In this document: positions 16,240 through 25,460 of the stretch, piece by piece
How the letters are laid out: every line of letters starts with the position of its first letter
How positions within the stretch are numbered: the first letter of the stretch is position 1
Assembly: GCA_020634855.1 (NCBI GenBank)
Contig: JACKAU010000005.1
Coordinates: forward strand, 248,001 to 312,000
DNA length: 64,000 bases
From: Anaerolineales bacterium
Lineage (GTDB): Bacteria; Chloroflexota; Anaerolineae; 4572-78; J111
Reading direction: 5' to 3'
Notes under the pieces: model-generated
What the model was told of the DNA's origin: nothing
Database searches by the model: none
What the model saw: the letters and a program-made list of their open reading frames with translations, nothing else
Program-made: the position numbers and the translations under genes

Positions 16240-18096
16240 ATGGGGAAAAGAAGAATAGTCATTATCAAAAATGACGATGTTAAGCAATGCGTAGTGCGTA
16301 GTGCGTATTGCTTAGATTTTAATACGCACTACGCACTACGTACTACGTTCCAAAGTCTACTGCTCTTCATCGGACTGTGGGTACTCCTGACCCTCCCCGC
16401 CCACGCCCAATCCCCCGACGACAAACCCACGGTCTCCGGCGGCCGGGTGTTGTGGGCAGAGAACTGCGCGCCGTGCCACGGACCGACCGGCGCGGGAGAC
16501 GGGCCGACGTCCCAATCGATTGAAAGTGGCGTCCCTAGTTTTCTAGACCCGGAGGTGTACCGCACCAGCCCGCCGGCTGAGCGGTTCGACATCATCAAAA
16601 ACGGCCGGATCGAAAACTTAATGCCGCCCTGGGGCAATCGCTTTGACGATAGCCAAATATGGGATTTAACAGCCTACGTCTGGAGCCTGCACACCACGCC
16701 GGACAGTTTAGCCCATGGCGCTGAAATTTACGCCGAACGGTGCGCCGGTTGTCACGGTGACAGCGGCGCCGGTGACGGCGTACAAGCGGCGGTTGATATC
16801 AACAATCTGGCCGATCTGCAAGTGGTCACGCAGCAAAGTCTGGCCGATTGGCAAAGTGGCTTCGCGGCCCCGCCCGGCCACGCCGAATTGAGCGATCTGT
16901 CGGAAGAGGAGTTGTGGCTAGCGCTCGATCACGTCCGGACATTTTCTTTCGCGATGCCGCAGCTTAATGGCATCCTCAGCGGCCAAATCATCAACGGCAC
17001 CACCAACCAACCGCAAGGCGATTTGGAGGTAACGCTCTTTACCTTTAGCGGCAACGCGGCCGTAGATCAGGTTACGACCCAGGCCGATAGCGAAGGCAAT
17101 TTTCGCTTTGAACATCTTTCGACCGACCCTGAACTGATGTACGTCGTCGAGGGCCGATTTGGCGACGTTAGCTATCTCAGCCCACCCAGCCCCTTCCCCA
17201 ACGATACCAATGAGCAGAAACTAGACCTTAACGTCTTTGATACGACAACCAATAATGACGGCGTCAGCCTATCGCGGCTCAATAATCTGGTCTCCTTCAC
17301 CCCGGAGACAGTACGAGTTATCGAGCTTTTTGTCGTCGGCAACAGCGGCGATAAAACGTATATCGGCCAGGATGGTTCGACCTTCGTCTTTGACTTGCCC
17401 GCGAACGCGACCAATGTGTCCTTTCAAAACGATTTCAGCAACCGTTTTATTGAAGCGGCTGACGGGGACGGCTACACCACCAATGAGCCGATCTATCCCG
17501 GCGAAGAGGGGCTGGTCATTGTCGCCGTGTATGACCTGCCGTACGACAGTGACACGTTGTCGGTCGAAATGCCGATCCCGGCCGATGTCAAGTCGATTAG
17601 CCTGTTGATGGAGTCGCAGCCCGATGTGGAGCTGGTTAGCCAGCAGCTTCAATTTATCGAGCGGCGCGAACTGCAAAACAGTGAATTTGCTTCCTACGGG
17701 GTGCAAAATTTAACGGCGGGGGATGTGCTATCGTTTGAACTCACCGGGCTGGATAATCTCACTTTTGAGACGGCTGCTGCGCCTGGCGACATGCCCGCCG
17801 GGGCCGTGGCTGCGCCGCCTAGCATTATCAATCAGGATATGCTGCGCTGGATTATGCTTGGCCTGGGCGGCGGAGCGATATTATTGGCCGTACTGTTATA
17901 TCCGCGCTACCGGCCTCGACCGGCTCCCGCCGCTGCAACCGATCCGTCCACACGCCGCCAACGCCTGCTCTTGCTCTTGGCTCGCTTGGACGACACCTAC
18001 GACGCCGATGAGATCGATGAGACGATTTATCGGCAGGCGCGAGCCGAGTACAAAGCGGAGTTAATGCGGTTGATGCAAATAGAGATTGGAGAATAG
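16240..18096 (+). CDS. Exported dihaem cytochrome c with carboxypeptidase-regulatory-like domain
   Basis: The product has a signal or anchor helix (LLLFIGLWVLLTLPAHAQ) and then two class I cytochrome c modules with CAPCHGPTGAGDG (about residue 76) and CAGCHGDSGAGDG (about 168). A beta-sandwich domain starting GILSGQIINGTTNQPQGDLEVTLF (CarboxypepD_reg type) and a further beta-rich domain follow. Near the C-terminus is a membrane helix (WIMLGLGGGAILLAVLLYP) and a cytoplasmic tail. ATG 16240 lies two bases after the preceding stop. The first roughly 40 codons run through the GTAGTGC word-repeat hairpin, giving an odd N-terminus before the signal, so the start is uncertain. The last codons lie in another repeat. 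It is presumably a client of the ccm genes around it. Confidence 0.8.
   Translation: MGKRRIVIIKNDDVKQCVVRSAYCLDFNTHYALRTTFQSLLLFIGLWVLLTLPAHAQSPDDKPTVSGGRVLWAENCAPCHGPTGAGDGPTSQSIESGVPSFLDPEVYRTSPPAERFDIIKNGRIENLMPPWGNRFDDSQIWDLTAYVWSLHTTPDSLAHGAEIYAERCAGCHGDSGAGDGVQAAVDINNLADLQVVTQQSLADWQSGFAAPPGHAELSDLSEEELWLALDHVRTFSFAMPQLNGILSGQIINGTTNQPQGDLEVTLFTFSGNAAVDQVTTQADSEGNFRFEHLSTDPELMYVVEGRFGDVSYLSPPSPFPNDTNEQKLDLNVFDTTTNNDGVSLSRLNNLVSFTPETVRVIELFVVGNSGDKTYIGQDGSTFVFDLPANATNVSFQNDFSNRFIEAADGDGYTTNEPIYPGEEGLVIVAVYDLPYDSDTLSVEMPIPADVKSISLLMESQPDVELVSQQLQFIERRELQNSEFASYGVQNLTAGDVLSFELTGLDNLTFETAAAPGDMPAGAVAAPPSIINQDMLRWIMLGLGGGAILLAVLLYPRYRPRPAPAAATDPSTRRQRLLLLLARLDDTYDADEIDETIYRQARAEYKAELMRLMQIEIGE
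16291..16339. repeat. Word-repeat hairpin (GTAGTGC type) inside the 5' end of the cytochrome gene
   Basis: The arm at 16291-16309, built of GTAGTGC words, is perfectly complementary over 19 bases to 16321-16339. The loop is 11 bases. It lies within the reading frame of the cytochrome gene, upstream of the signal peptide codons. Related words (CGTAGTGCGTAG) recur near 40480. Confidence 0.8.
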
Positions 18097-18179
18097 AGAT
18101 TGGAGATGAGGAGATTAGAGATTGGGAGATTGGCCATCAAAGATCTAATCTCCTCATCTCTTAATCTCCTCATCTCCCC
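18081..18179. repeat. Word-repeat hairpin (GAGATTGG/GAGATTAG type)
   Basis: The left half iterates GAGATTGGAGA, GATGAGGAGATTAGAG and GGGAGATTGG. The right half iterates CTAATCTCCTCATCTC and is complementary. It begins within the last codons of the cytochrome gene (Glu-Ile-Gly-Glu-stop) and ends just before the ccmA start. The same words form the hairpin at 61387-61427. Confidence 0.75.
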
Positions 18180-18187
18180 ACTTGACC

Positions 18188-18883
18188 ATGATCGAAATTC
18201 AAAAGCTGGTAAAAACTTTTGGACACCGAGTGGTGCTGCGCGGCATCGATTTGACCATTGGCGACGGCGACTTTGTGACGCTGCTGGGAGCGAATGGAGC
18301 CGGTAAAACGACGCTGCTGCACATTGTGGCCACGCTCAGCAAACCGACTCACGGTGACGTTCGGATCAACGGCTACCGCCTGGCCGAGTCGGCCAGCGAA
18401 CTTCGCCGCTTTATCGGCCTGGTGTCTCACAAGCCGTTGCTATACGAGGATTTAACCGCGCTGCAAAATCTAAACTTCTATGCTCGAATGTACGATCTGG
18501 TGGATGCCGAACAACGCATCGAAACGGTGCTGCGGCAGGTAGGCCTGTTCGAGCGGCGCACCGATCCGGTACGCACCTACTCACGCGGTATGCAGCAGCG
18601 GCTGGCGATTGCCCGCGCCATCCTGCACAATCCCCCCATCCTTCTACTCGATGAACCTGACACCGGCCTCGACCAGCACGCGGCCGATATGCTCGGCCAA
18701 CTCCTCCGCGCCGTCGGCATCGAGCAGCGAACCATTCTGATGACCACCCACAATCTGGAACGCGGCCTCTCGCTCGGTAATCGCGTGGTCATTCTGGCCA
18801 AAGGCAAGATTGTTTATGACGTCGCTCGCCAGGATATAGAGGTTGACCAGCTTCGAACACAGTATTACCAACATGTGGGATAA
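18188..18883 (+). CDS. ccmA: Haem exporter ATP-binding protein CcmA
   Basis: ABC-type ATPase of 231 aa. Walker A GANGAGKTT, signature YSRGMQQRLAIARA, Walker B ILLLDEPDTGLD and switch MTTHNLE are all present, and the compact size is that of CcmA. In System I it drives release of holo-CcmE with CcmB, C and D. ATG 18188 is preferred to the TTG six bases upstream. The permease partners ccmB and ccmC are not adjacent: a hairpin and a convergent gene follow. Because ABC ATPases are easily confused, the CcmA name depends partly on context. Confidence 0.8.
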   Translation: MIEIQKLVKTFGHRVVLRGIDLTIGDGDFVTLLGANGAGKTTLLHIVATLSKPTHGDVRINGYRLAESASELRRFIGLVSHKPLLYEDLTALQNLNFYARMYDLVDAEQRIETVLRQVGLFERRTDPVRTYSRGMQQRLAIARAILHNPPILLLDEPDTGLDQHAADMLGQLLRAVGIEQRTILMTTHNLERGLSLGNRVVILAKGKIVYDVARQDIEVDQLRTQYYQHVG

Positions 18884-18886
18884 ATA

Positions 18887-18916
18887 ATAGGGCTAAAATT
18901 GGAATTTTAGTCCTAT
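18887..18916. terminator. Probable bidirectional terminator hairpin
   Basis: ATAGGGCTAAAATT and AATTTTAGTCCTAT form a 14-bp stem with one mismatch and a two-base loop. It lies immediately after the ccmA stop, between two convergent genes. A long T run is absent, but the A/T-rich stem base can act in both directions. Confidence 0.5.
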
Positions 18917-19091
18917 TCAATGCCTCCTACACCGCTCCTACCTTATCCAAAACGAATCGGCATTGACTGGTACTTAACCGCCGAGTCAACGTGCCAACCA
19001 CCTGGTCTGAGAGAAGATAACCCTTAATCCGAAAACGCTTCAGGCGTAGTCGCCTGAGACAAAGAATGGCTGCCCGTTCAGGTCATGTTTA

Positions 19092-21065
19092 CTACCCGGT
19101 CAGGTATTTGAAAAACTGAGCCGACAGGCGCTGTCGTCTCTCGGCCCGGCGCAGCAAAAAGCGCAGAAAGGCGCTGGTGGTATATCGGGTCACATCGACC
19201 GTGTAGGTACTGATGATATCTCGCACCATCGAGCGATACGCATCAACCGCCTCGGGCAGAATCGTGAAATGATCGTAGTTCGTTACCACGTGGACTTTCT
19301 TCCCAATAGGTTCCAGGGTATCTTCCAGAGCCGCTTTAATGGCCTCAACATCTTCCTTAGAATTAACCGACATCCCTTCAAAATTGGCAAACAGGATGTT
19401 CTCATCCGGGTCATAGGTCAGCCGGTGGGCGAGGGGAATGGCCAACAGATCGTCTTTCAAACCCATGGGTTCCGGTCTAAAAATTCTGGCCTCCATTAAA
19501 TGAGGTTCCGCATTGATAATTGGCCGAAAACCCATCTGGGCCAAAATATCCCGGTCCAGATCAATACCGGGTGCAATTTCAATCAATTCCAGGCCGGCGG
19601 TGGTTAGCTTGAAGACGGCGCGTTCGGTAATGTACAGCACCGGGTGGGTTTTGTGGGCGGCATGGGGGCCGCTAAAAGTGACATGCTCAACAGCCTCGAT
19701 AAATTTCCGCACGCGACCTTCCCGCGTAATTTGCACCTGGCCCTCATTTACCGTCAAATCCAGGCCGCCGCTGGTGAATGTGCCGGCAAAAATCACCTGC
19801 CGGGCATTCTGGCTAATATTGATAAATCCTCCGGCCCCGGCCAGCCTTGTCCCGAACTTACTCACATTTACGTTGCCGACCCCATCGGCCTGAGCCATAC
19901 CGAGAAAAGCCGTGTCCAAACCGCCGCCGTCGTAAAAGTCGAACTGCGACGGTTGATCAATGACAGCTTCGGTATTGGTCGCTGCCCCAAAACTTAAACC
20001 GCCGGCCGGAATGCCGCCGATGACCCCCGGCTCAGCGGTCAGGGTGATATAATCGATGATATGTTCCTCGTTGGCCACGCGAGCAATCCCCTCGGGGATG
20101 CCGATCCCTAAATTAACCACACTGTTCGGGGTCAGTTCAAAGGCAGCCCGACGCGCAATGATCTTTCGGGCGCTCAACGCCATCGGCTCGAGTGATTGTA
20201 ACGGCACGCGGAGTTCACTGCTAAAGGCCGGGTTGTAGGCGGTATTGAATGTTTGCCAGTGGTTCTCCGGCTGAGCCACCACCACACAATCAACCAAAAT
20301 CCCCGGAATCTTGACCTGACGGGCATTCAGAGCGCTGCGATCGGCAATGCGTTCCACCTGAACGATGACATATCCCCCTGAATTCTTGGCGGCCATAGCA
20401 ATGGCCTGCGATTCGAGCGTCAGCGCCTCCTTCTCCATAGTGATGTTGCCTTCAACATCGGCCGTAGTTCCGCGCAAAATAGCGACATTAATTGGGAAGG
20501 GTTTATAGGCCAGATACTCTTCCCCATCAAAATTGATCAGTTCAACGATATCTTCTGTCGTTTTCTCATTGATTTTACCGCCGCCATGACGCGGATCAAC
20601 AAATGTTCCTAAACCAACCCGCGTAATCGTGCGCGGCTTGTGCGCCGCAATATCTCGATACATATGAGAGATGACGCCCTGCGGCAAGTTATGAGCGATG
20701 ATCTTATTCTCCACCGCCAACTTCTGCATCTTGGGCAACATCCCCCAATGACCGCCAACCACCTGCTTGACCAGCCCTTCATGAGCCAGATGGTTCAACC
20801 CTTTATCCTGACCATCCCCCGAACCGGCCGCAAAGATCAACTTCAAATCGCGGGGCCGACCGTCTTTTAGAAATGTCTCTTCGATACAAAGCGCGATTTC
20901 CTCCGGAAAACCAACCCCTACGAAGCCGCCCATCGCCACGGTGTCGCCATCGTGAATCAGGTGCACCGCTTCTTTGGCCGACACTATCTTATTCTTCTTG
21001 ACCTGCGGCAGCGGTATCGTTGAAAAGGCCGGATGATTTCCATCTTCAATAAACCTCTCACTCAT
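19092..21065 (-). CDS. Acyl-CoA:carboxylate CoA-transferase with extra C-terminal domain
   Basis: Fused alpha-beta CoA-transferase of the YdiF/propionate CoA-transferase type. The N-terminal half has VSAKEAVHLIHDGDTVAMGGFVGVGFPEEI with a glycine-rich loop. The C-terminal half has GIGIPEGIARVANEE and the catalytic glutamate in LTAEPGVIGGIPAGGLSFGA. It exchanges CoA between short-chain acyl-CoA and acetate or a ketoacid. About 140 residues follow the usual end (from EIAPGIDLDRDILAQMGFRP): an added domain ending in a basic helix (FLLRRAERRQRLSAQF). At 657 aa it is longer than the roughly 520-530 aa of the standard enzyme. It is an isolated minus-strand gene with GGAAAGAGG before its start. Confidence 0.85.
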   Translation of the reverse strand: MSERFIEDGNHPAFSTIPLPQVKKNKIVSAKEAVHLIHDGDTVAMGGFVGVGFPEEIALCIEETFLKDGRPRDLKLIFAAGSGDGQDKGLNHLAHEGLVKQVVGGHWGMLPKMQKLAVENKIIAHNLPQGVISHMYRDIAAHKPRTITRVGLGTFVDPRHGGGKINEKTTEDIVELINFDGEEYLAYKPFPINVAILRGTTADVEGNITMEKEALTLESQAIAMAAKNSGGYVIVQVERIADRSALNARQVKIPGILVDCVVVAQPENHWQTFNTAYNPAFSSELRVPLQSLEPMALSARKIIARRAAFELTPNSVVNLGIGIPEGIARVANEEHIIDYITLTAEPGVIGGIPAGGLSFGAATNTEAVIDQPSQFDFYDGGGLDTAFLGMAQADGVGNVNVSKFGTRLAGAGGFINISQNARQVIFAGTFTSGGLDLTVNEGQVQITREGRVRKFIEAVEHVTFSGPHAAHKTHPVLYITERAVFKLTTAGLELIEIAPGIDLDRDILAQMGFRPIINAEPHLMEARIFRPEPMGLKDDLLAIPLAHRLTYDPDENILFANFEGMSVNSKEDVEAIKAALEDTLEPIGKKVHVVTNYDHFTILPEAVDAYRSMVRDIISTYTVDVTRYTTSAFLRFLLRRAERRQRLSAQFFKYLTG

Positions 21066-21615
21066 ATCCTCTTTCCTTATTTCTAATCAGATATAGACAT
21101 CAATGTCCATCAATTTCAACGATTATCGAATTAAAGTAACCGCGAAAATTTTACCCATCGGCTGAACTGGGTCCGTGGTTGTTTGGCGAGGCGATTGGGT
21201 GGGTGTATGGGGTGGCCTCATGCTGAAGGAGTATCAGTATAACACGACTGTATTAGAGAAGCAAGGCATTTTACGGCTTGCATCGATTTCCTGCCCAAAT
21301 GGGTAGCAAAAAATTATCCGTTTGGACAGCTAAATATCTACCTATGCGATGCGCCATCAGAGCGAGTAACTTATGCACCTGGTCAACTCAGCGAGATTTG
21401 TTGGGCGGTCTCATCAGACTTGATCGGCGTTTACATCAACTTCTTGGCCATTTTGAGGTTGATAGGCCAAATAGACAGGGCCTGCCTGCTTCGACTAAGC
21501 TCTATATCAAGGTCAAAGCGGACAGGAATACCCGGAATCGGGCAAAGTGAAGTGCAGTCTTGATCATATATATGAGTCAGCCTTGCTCATTTAATGAGTC
21601 AGCTTTGATCATATA
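21066..21615. other. Gene-poor flank of the insertion-sequence island
   Basis: No supported gene. A frame at 21278-21550 has no recognisable family. An overlapping frame reading KNYPFGQLNIYLCDAPSERV looks protein-like but has no start, so it may be a decayed fragment. The last 56 bases (21560-21615) are a tandem of about 22-base units based on ATGAGTCAGCYTTGMTCAT, into which the first insertion sequence has jumped. Confidence 0.45.
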
Positions 21616-22822
21616 AGTAGTTTTCAATTCTAACTTATCACATTATTAGTGATACCGAGAATGGAGATAAACTGGTCACAAGATAAAGAGCGAAAAAAGT
21701 TCATAATGACCAGACATTTTTGATGCAAGGTATCATAAGCTTTGGAACGCAACAACTTGTCCTGCAGCACCCGCCATAAGCGTTCAATGCCATTGAGATT
21801 GGGCGAATAGGTTGGTAAAGGAACAAACTCAATTTGCTCTTGATGAGCTTTAAGAAAATCGATGGTTGCGGCTGAACGATGAGCCGGAGCATTATCACCG
21901 ATCACAAAGATAAAATAATCTGGGAAAGTGTCCATCAAATGCTCCAGATGAAAAACAGAATTGACAGGAGGCTTTCTGGTCATAGATTTCATAAAGACCT
22001 TGACCACTGAAAGGGTCAGTTGAGCCAAACAAGTAACAAACCTCATCAAGGCCGGGACCGGCGATCCTGACTTGTTGACCTAAAAGCTGTAAGCCTTTGG
22101 TTTTGAGATCGGGACACAAATGAATATCAGTTTCATCCATCATCACCAGCAGCGCTTTTTGGGGTGTAACCCCGACTTGCTCAACATAAAATCGGCTATC
22201 GGCTTGACTTAAGGTGCCATTTGCCCCTTTTTTTTCAAATCGTCAACCCGTTGGCGTTTGATTTGATACTCGGGGTCAGGTGAGGTAATTGACAGTTTGG
22301 CCCGTCCCGAAGTGTAACCTACTCGCCGCAAATGGTTCCAAATCGTACTGATGGTCACCTTAATCTGTAAATAGTCGGCTATGTAGTTTTGGATTAATTC
22401 ATAACTCCAATTTTGGTCAGGGTATCCAGTTTCTCAAATGAACTGGGCGGTTGGGATAAAATATCTTCCCAATATCCTTTGCCGTAAGCTTTTAGTTTTT
22501 CTTCCGGCTTACCCCGTGGTTTTCTTTTGCAAACCCTTAAAGCCCTTAGCTTGGAACTTTTGATAATCGTTCTGACCGTCTGGGGATGCAATCCCAACAA
22601 CCGTCAATTTGGGGTACACTTTTGCCTTGGTCAGAAAATTCGATGATTTTTAAGTCTAGATAGACCAATGTACTTTGACTTTTGGCTTGTTTTAATCGTT
22701 CCTGTAATTCTTGTAATTCGCTTTCATTCAGTTTTATTTTTAACATTTGGGGAGCACCTCTTACTTTTTCGCTAAGGTTAACCCTCAAATCCTTTTTTTA
22801 TAAGTTAGTTTTGAAAATTACT
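21616..22822 (-). mobile_element. Decayed IS630-family element 1
   Basis: Terminal inverted repeats start AGTAGTTTTCAA (left, 21616) and AGTAATTTTCAA (right end, complement of 22811-22822) and agree at 20 of 23 positions. TA dinucleotides flank both ends (21614-21615 and 22823-22824), as expected for the TA target duplication of the IS630/Tc1 group. Length is 1207 bp. The encoded transposase on the minus strand is broken by several frameshifts. Confidence 0.8.
21630..22746 (-). pseudogene. IS630-family transposase, frameshifted
   Basis: Fragments in different frames line up in order. The N-terminal piece is MLKIKLNESELQELQERLKQ, then LGLHPQTVRTIIKS (helix-turn-helix). MMMDETDIHLCPDLKTKG carries the first catalytic Asp. 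FVIGDNAPAHRS and LPTYSPNLNGIERLW carry the second Asp and the Glu of the DDE/DDD site. At least three frameshifts separate the pieces, one near 21990-22020 (SGQ then VFMKSMTRKPP). The protein cannot be made intact unless frameshifting is extensive, so it is called a pseudogene. Confidence 0.8.
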
Positions 22823-23537
22823 TATATGAGTCAACCTCGATCATTTAATGACTTGAGTTTTGCGATGGGGACAGATAGGAAAAAAGAGTAAAATGGTCAA
22901 AAGCAAAAGAAAGCGAAGAGACCATGAAGTTACCTATCGTGCAATACCCCCGGATAGTGGCTGAAAATCTAGCCCATTTTGCCCCAGTGTTCGAAACACC
23001 AGAACAACGGAAACATTTTTGTGAGTATGTAACCGGTTTGATTGCAGGCGACAAAGCCACCATAGCGGCAATCAACGGTCTGTTCCTTAACAACAATGAT
23101 CAGAGTGCGCTCAATAAGTTTATGAGCCAAGCCCAGTGGCCGGAAGAAGAGCTGAACTATAGACGGGTACTGTATGAATTAACCGACTCCATCGACGGCC
23201 AGTGAGCACCAGTGCCGGTCGATTGATTTTGGATGACACATTAGCCCACCACACCAAATGTTCAATGGAAGGGCTAGCCTATCTACGCGACCACAGTATT
23301 GGACGTAATGTGTGGGCCCATAATGTGGTCACCAGTTATTACGTCAATCGCAGCGACCAGTTTCCCGTGGATTTCCGGTTGTATCATCAGTTCAGTCGTA
23401 AATATGAAAAACGACGCTTACACCAAGTTCAGGAGCGATTGCGTAATGGGGCCACCTTGGCTAACTATCGCCAATATATAGCTACGCTGGTGAGCCAACA
23501 CTATCGTCACCAGTTGCACCAGCCTAAAACCCGATTA

Positions 23538-24626
23538 CTGATCCGGACATAGGAAACTAAAGGTGCTGACCCAAACGAACCTGGCGAATAAAGCTCAAAA
23601 TGATCTGGGTTTTGTGTCGTAACCGGGCAATAGCTTTAGCCAACTCAACCCGTAAATCCTGAAGATTATGACAACACAAATTTTTCAATTCGACATTTTT
23701 CAAATAGTTCCAAACACCTTCATCCGGGTTCAGGTCAGGGGCATAAGCTGGCAACTGTTCCAGATGAAGGCGTTGGGTTGCATCCTGGCTCAAAAACTCC
23801 TTGACAGCTTGCGACCGATGAGCCGGCAAGCCGTCCCAAATGACCAGCATCTTACCAGAAATATGGCGCAACAGATGCTTGAGAAATCGAACAATGGCCG
23901 AGCCATCAAAAGATTTGTTTTGGGTACAGGTGTACAACTTACCCGCTGGAGTGATGGCGCTAATCACCGACAAATGTTCCCAAGGAGGATACTTCAGAAT
24001 GGGCGTTTGTCCTCGTGGGGCATAGGTTCTGACGGCGGCCGGCAACAAATAAAACCGGCTTCATCAACAAAAACTATGGTGCGCTTTTTCTTTTCGGCTT
24101 TTTTTAAGGGTAGGCCATTGTTCGGTGCGCCACTGTTCGATTGCGGCTTCGTTACGCTGGCTGGCTCGTTCTATCGGTTTCTGGCGACTCCACCCAATTT
24201 TCTCAAGATACGCCCGACGTGTCGTGCTGAGTATGTCACCTCAAATTTGTCTTTGATGAGTTTGCCCACCCGACCACGAGTCCAGACATCACCCCGAAAA
24301 CCGTATGCTTCTGCCCCTTGCTCTAACAATTTTGGTAACTCTTTAAGTTGGGCCTCTCTCAGTCGCGGTTTGGGCCCACCTCCGGTACGCCTATGGAGCG
24401 CTTCCACCCCAGCTTGTTGCCCTCGTTTGACCCATTGGCTAACCGCTCCGGCACTCACCCCTAGCGCTTCTGCTATTTTGTTTTGTTCCCAGCCCTTCTG
24501 TTTTAATTCCCAAGCTTGTAGGCGTCGGGCTTCTCGCCAATCTTTGGCTTGGTTTTGTTTTTCTCTGTCATTTGGTCAGTTTACTTCAGATTGACTGTTT
24601 TGTTTATTAAGTTATGTCCGGATTAG
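23538..24626 (-). mobile_element. IS630-family element 2, nested inside the IS4/IS701-like element
   Basis: Inverted repeats CTGATCCGGACATA (23538-23551) and CTAATCCGGACATA (complement of 24613-24626) match at 13 of 14 bases. They are flanked on both sides by TA (23536-23537 and 24627-24628), the exact IS630 target-site duplication. Length is 1089 bp. It is not the same element as the IS630 copy at 21616, since both ends and protein differ. Confidence 0.9.
23557..24571 (-). pseudogene. IS630-family transposase (element 2), frameshifted
   Basis: Minus-strand pieces in order: a start MTEKNKTKPK, then in another frame WREARRLQAWELKQKGWEQN running into the helix-turn-helix region SAGAVSQWVKRGQQAGVEAL (frame 24171-24458). 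The catalytic part follows (frame 23557-24048) with MLVIWDGLPAHRSQ and LPAYAPDLNPDEGVWNYLK. One shift lies near the start, one near 24180 (LGG) and one in a run of A residues near 24100. The DDE residues survive but the frame is broken. Confidence 0.8.
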
Positions 24627-25460
24627 TAGGAACGGACTTAGTGCAACAAGCCATTGCCTGGGAGCTGCCTTTTTCGGTGGTACTGTTCGACAGTTGGTTT
24701 CTGCGGTGGCCCTTGGTCGAAGCGATTGAGGCGGTTGGCAAAGATTGGATTGGCGCTTGTCCCAAGGACCGTCTGATTTTACACAAGAATTGCTGGACCC
24801 AACTGCAAAGCTATATCCAGACTATTCCGGCTGAGGCCTATCGACCCTACCAACTTGGTGACCGTTGCTATTGGGTCTTTAGCAAGGTCTTGACCATGAA
24901 AAATCTCAACCGACAGCGGGTTCGAGTTGTCGCTTCTTATGAAAACCACGTCAAGTCCGATAAGCTGCCCCGTTTTTACGCCACTAACCGTAAAGAGTGG
25001 GAAGCCAAACGCATTTTGACGACGTATCTCGACCGCTGGCCGACTGAAACCTTTAACGAGGACGCCAAGGGGAACCTGGGCTTTGAAGATTATCAGCTAC
25101 GTCAGTTACGAGCTATCAAACGCCATTGGTATCTCTCCTTCGTAGCGTATTCTCTTCTCGGTGACCAAGGACCGCCGGGGCGCTCCCGTTGGGCAGTGCG
25201 GGGCCAGTTCCAATCGACCGGTCAACGGTGTCAAGCGGTCGTTGATGAATTATTAGGGTATTTGGTCCACTGGATTGTTCAACAATCTCAAGCGGGTCTC
25301 TCCCCTAATCATATCTTACATCTTTTGCTGGCCTAACTTGCTCGGCCTATTTTATTCTCACCGGGCAGATCGCTTTGATTTGGCTTGGTCTTTTCCATTT
25401 CTCTGATCGATTGTTAATGTTCTTTGGGCTTTTTGCCCTCTCTAATCGCAAAACTCAAGT

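Larger units (their letters stand above)
22924..25336 (+). pseudogene. IS4/IS701-like DDE transposase, frameshifted and interrupted
   Basis: Three pieces make up one gene: 22924-23205 (MKLPIVQYPRIVAENLAHFA), 23202-23552 (GRLILDDTLAHHTK, with the first Asp pair) and 24614-25336 (VVLFDSWFLRWPL with the second Asp, and RWPTETFNEDAKGNLG with the Glu). The first two overlap in different frames, a -1 shift near 23200. The second and third are separated by the nested insertion sequence. Removing it together with one TA restores a continuous frame across the junction (Arg-Leu-Gly-Thr-Asp). The gene is therefore inactive by both frameshift and insertion. Confidence 0.85.
22851..25460 (+). mobile_element. 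IS4/IS701-like element interrupted by a second insertion sequence
   Basis: Inverted repeats ACTTGAGTTTTGCGAT at 22851-22866 and its exact complement at 25445-25460 bound the element. The transposase on the plus strand is split by an IS630-like element at 23538-24626. Without it the element would be about 1.52 kb. A direct target duplication could not be identified with confidence, although TTAAT occurs near both ends. Confidence 0.75.

Noticed and set aside
18081..18179. A CRISPR-like repeat array
   Set aside because: The repeated words are 7-11 bases, contiguous and arranged as an inverted repeat, without spacers of constant length; no cas genes are present.
21278..21550. A 90-residue gene between the CoA-transferase and the first insertion sequence
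   Set aside because: No ribosome binding site and no family resemblance; another frame looks slightly more protein-like, so at most it is a decayed fragment.
23668..24594. A 308-codon plus-strand open frame
   Set aside because: It is antisense to the IS630-like transposase of element 2, has no family resemblance, and the minus-strand pieces give clear transposase motifs.
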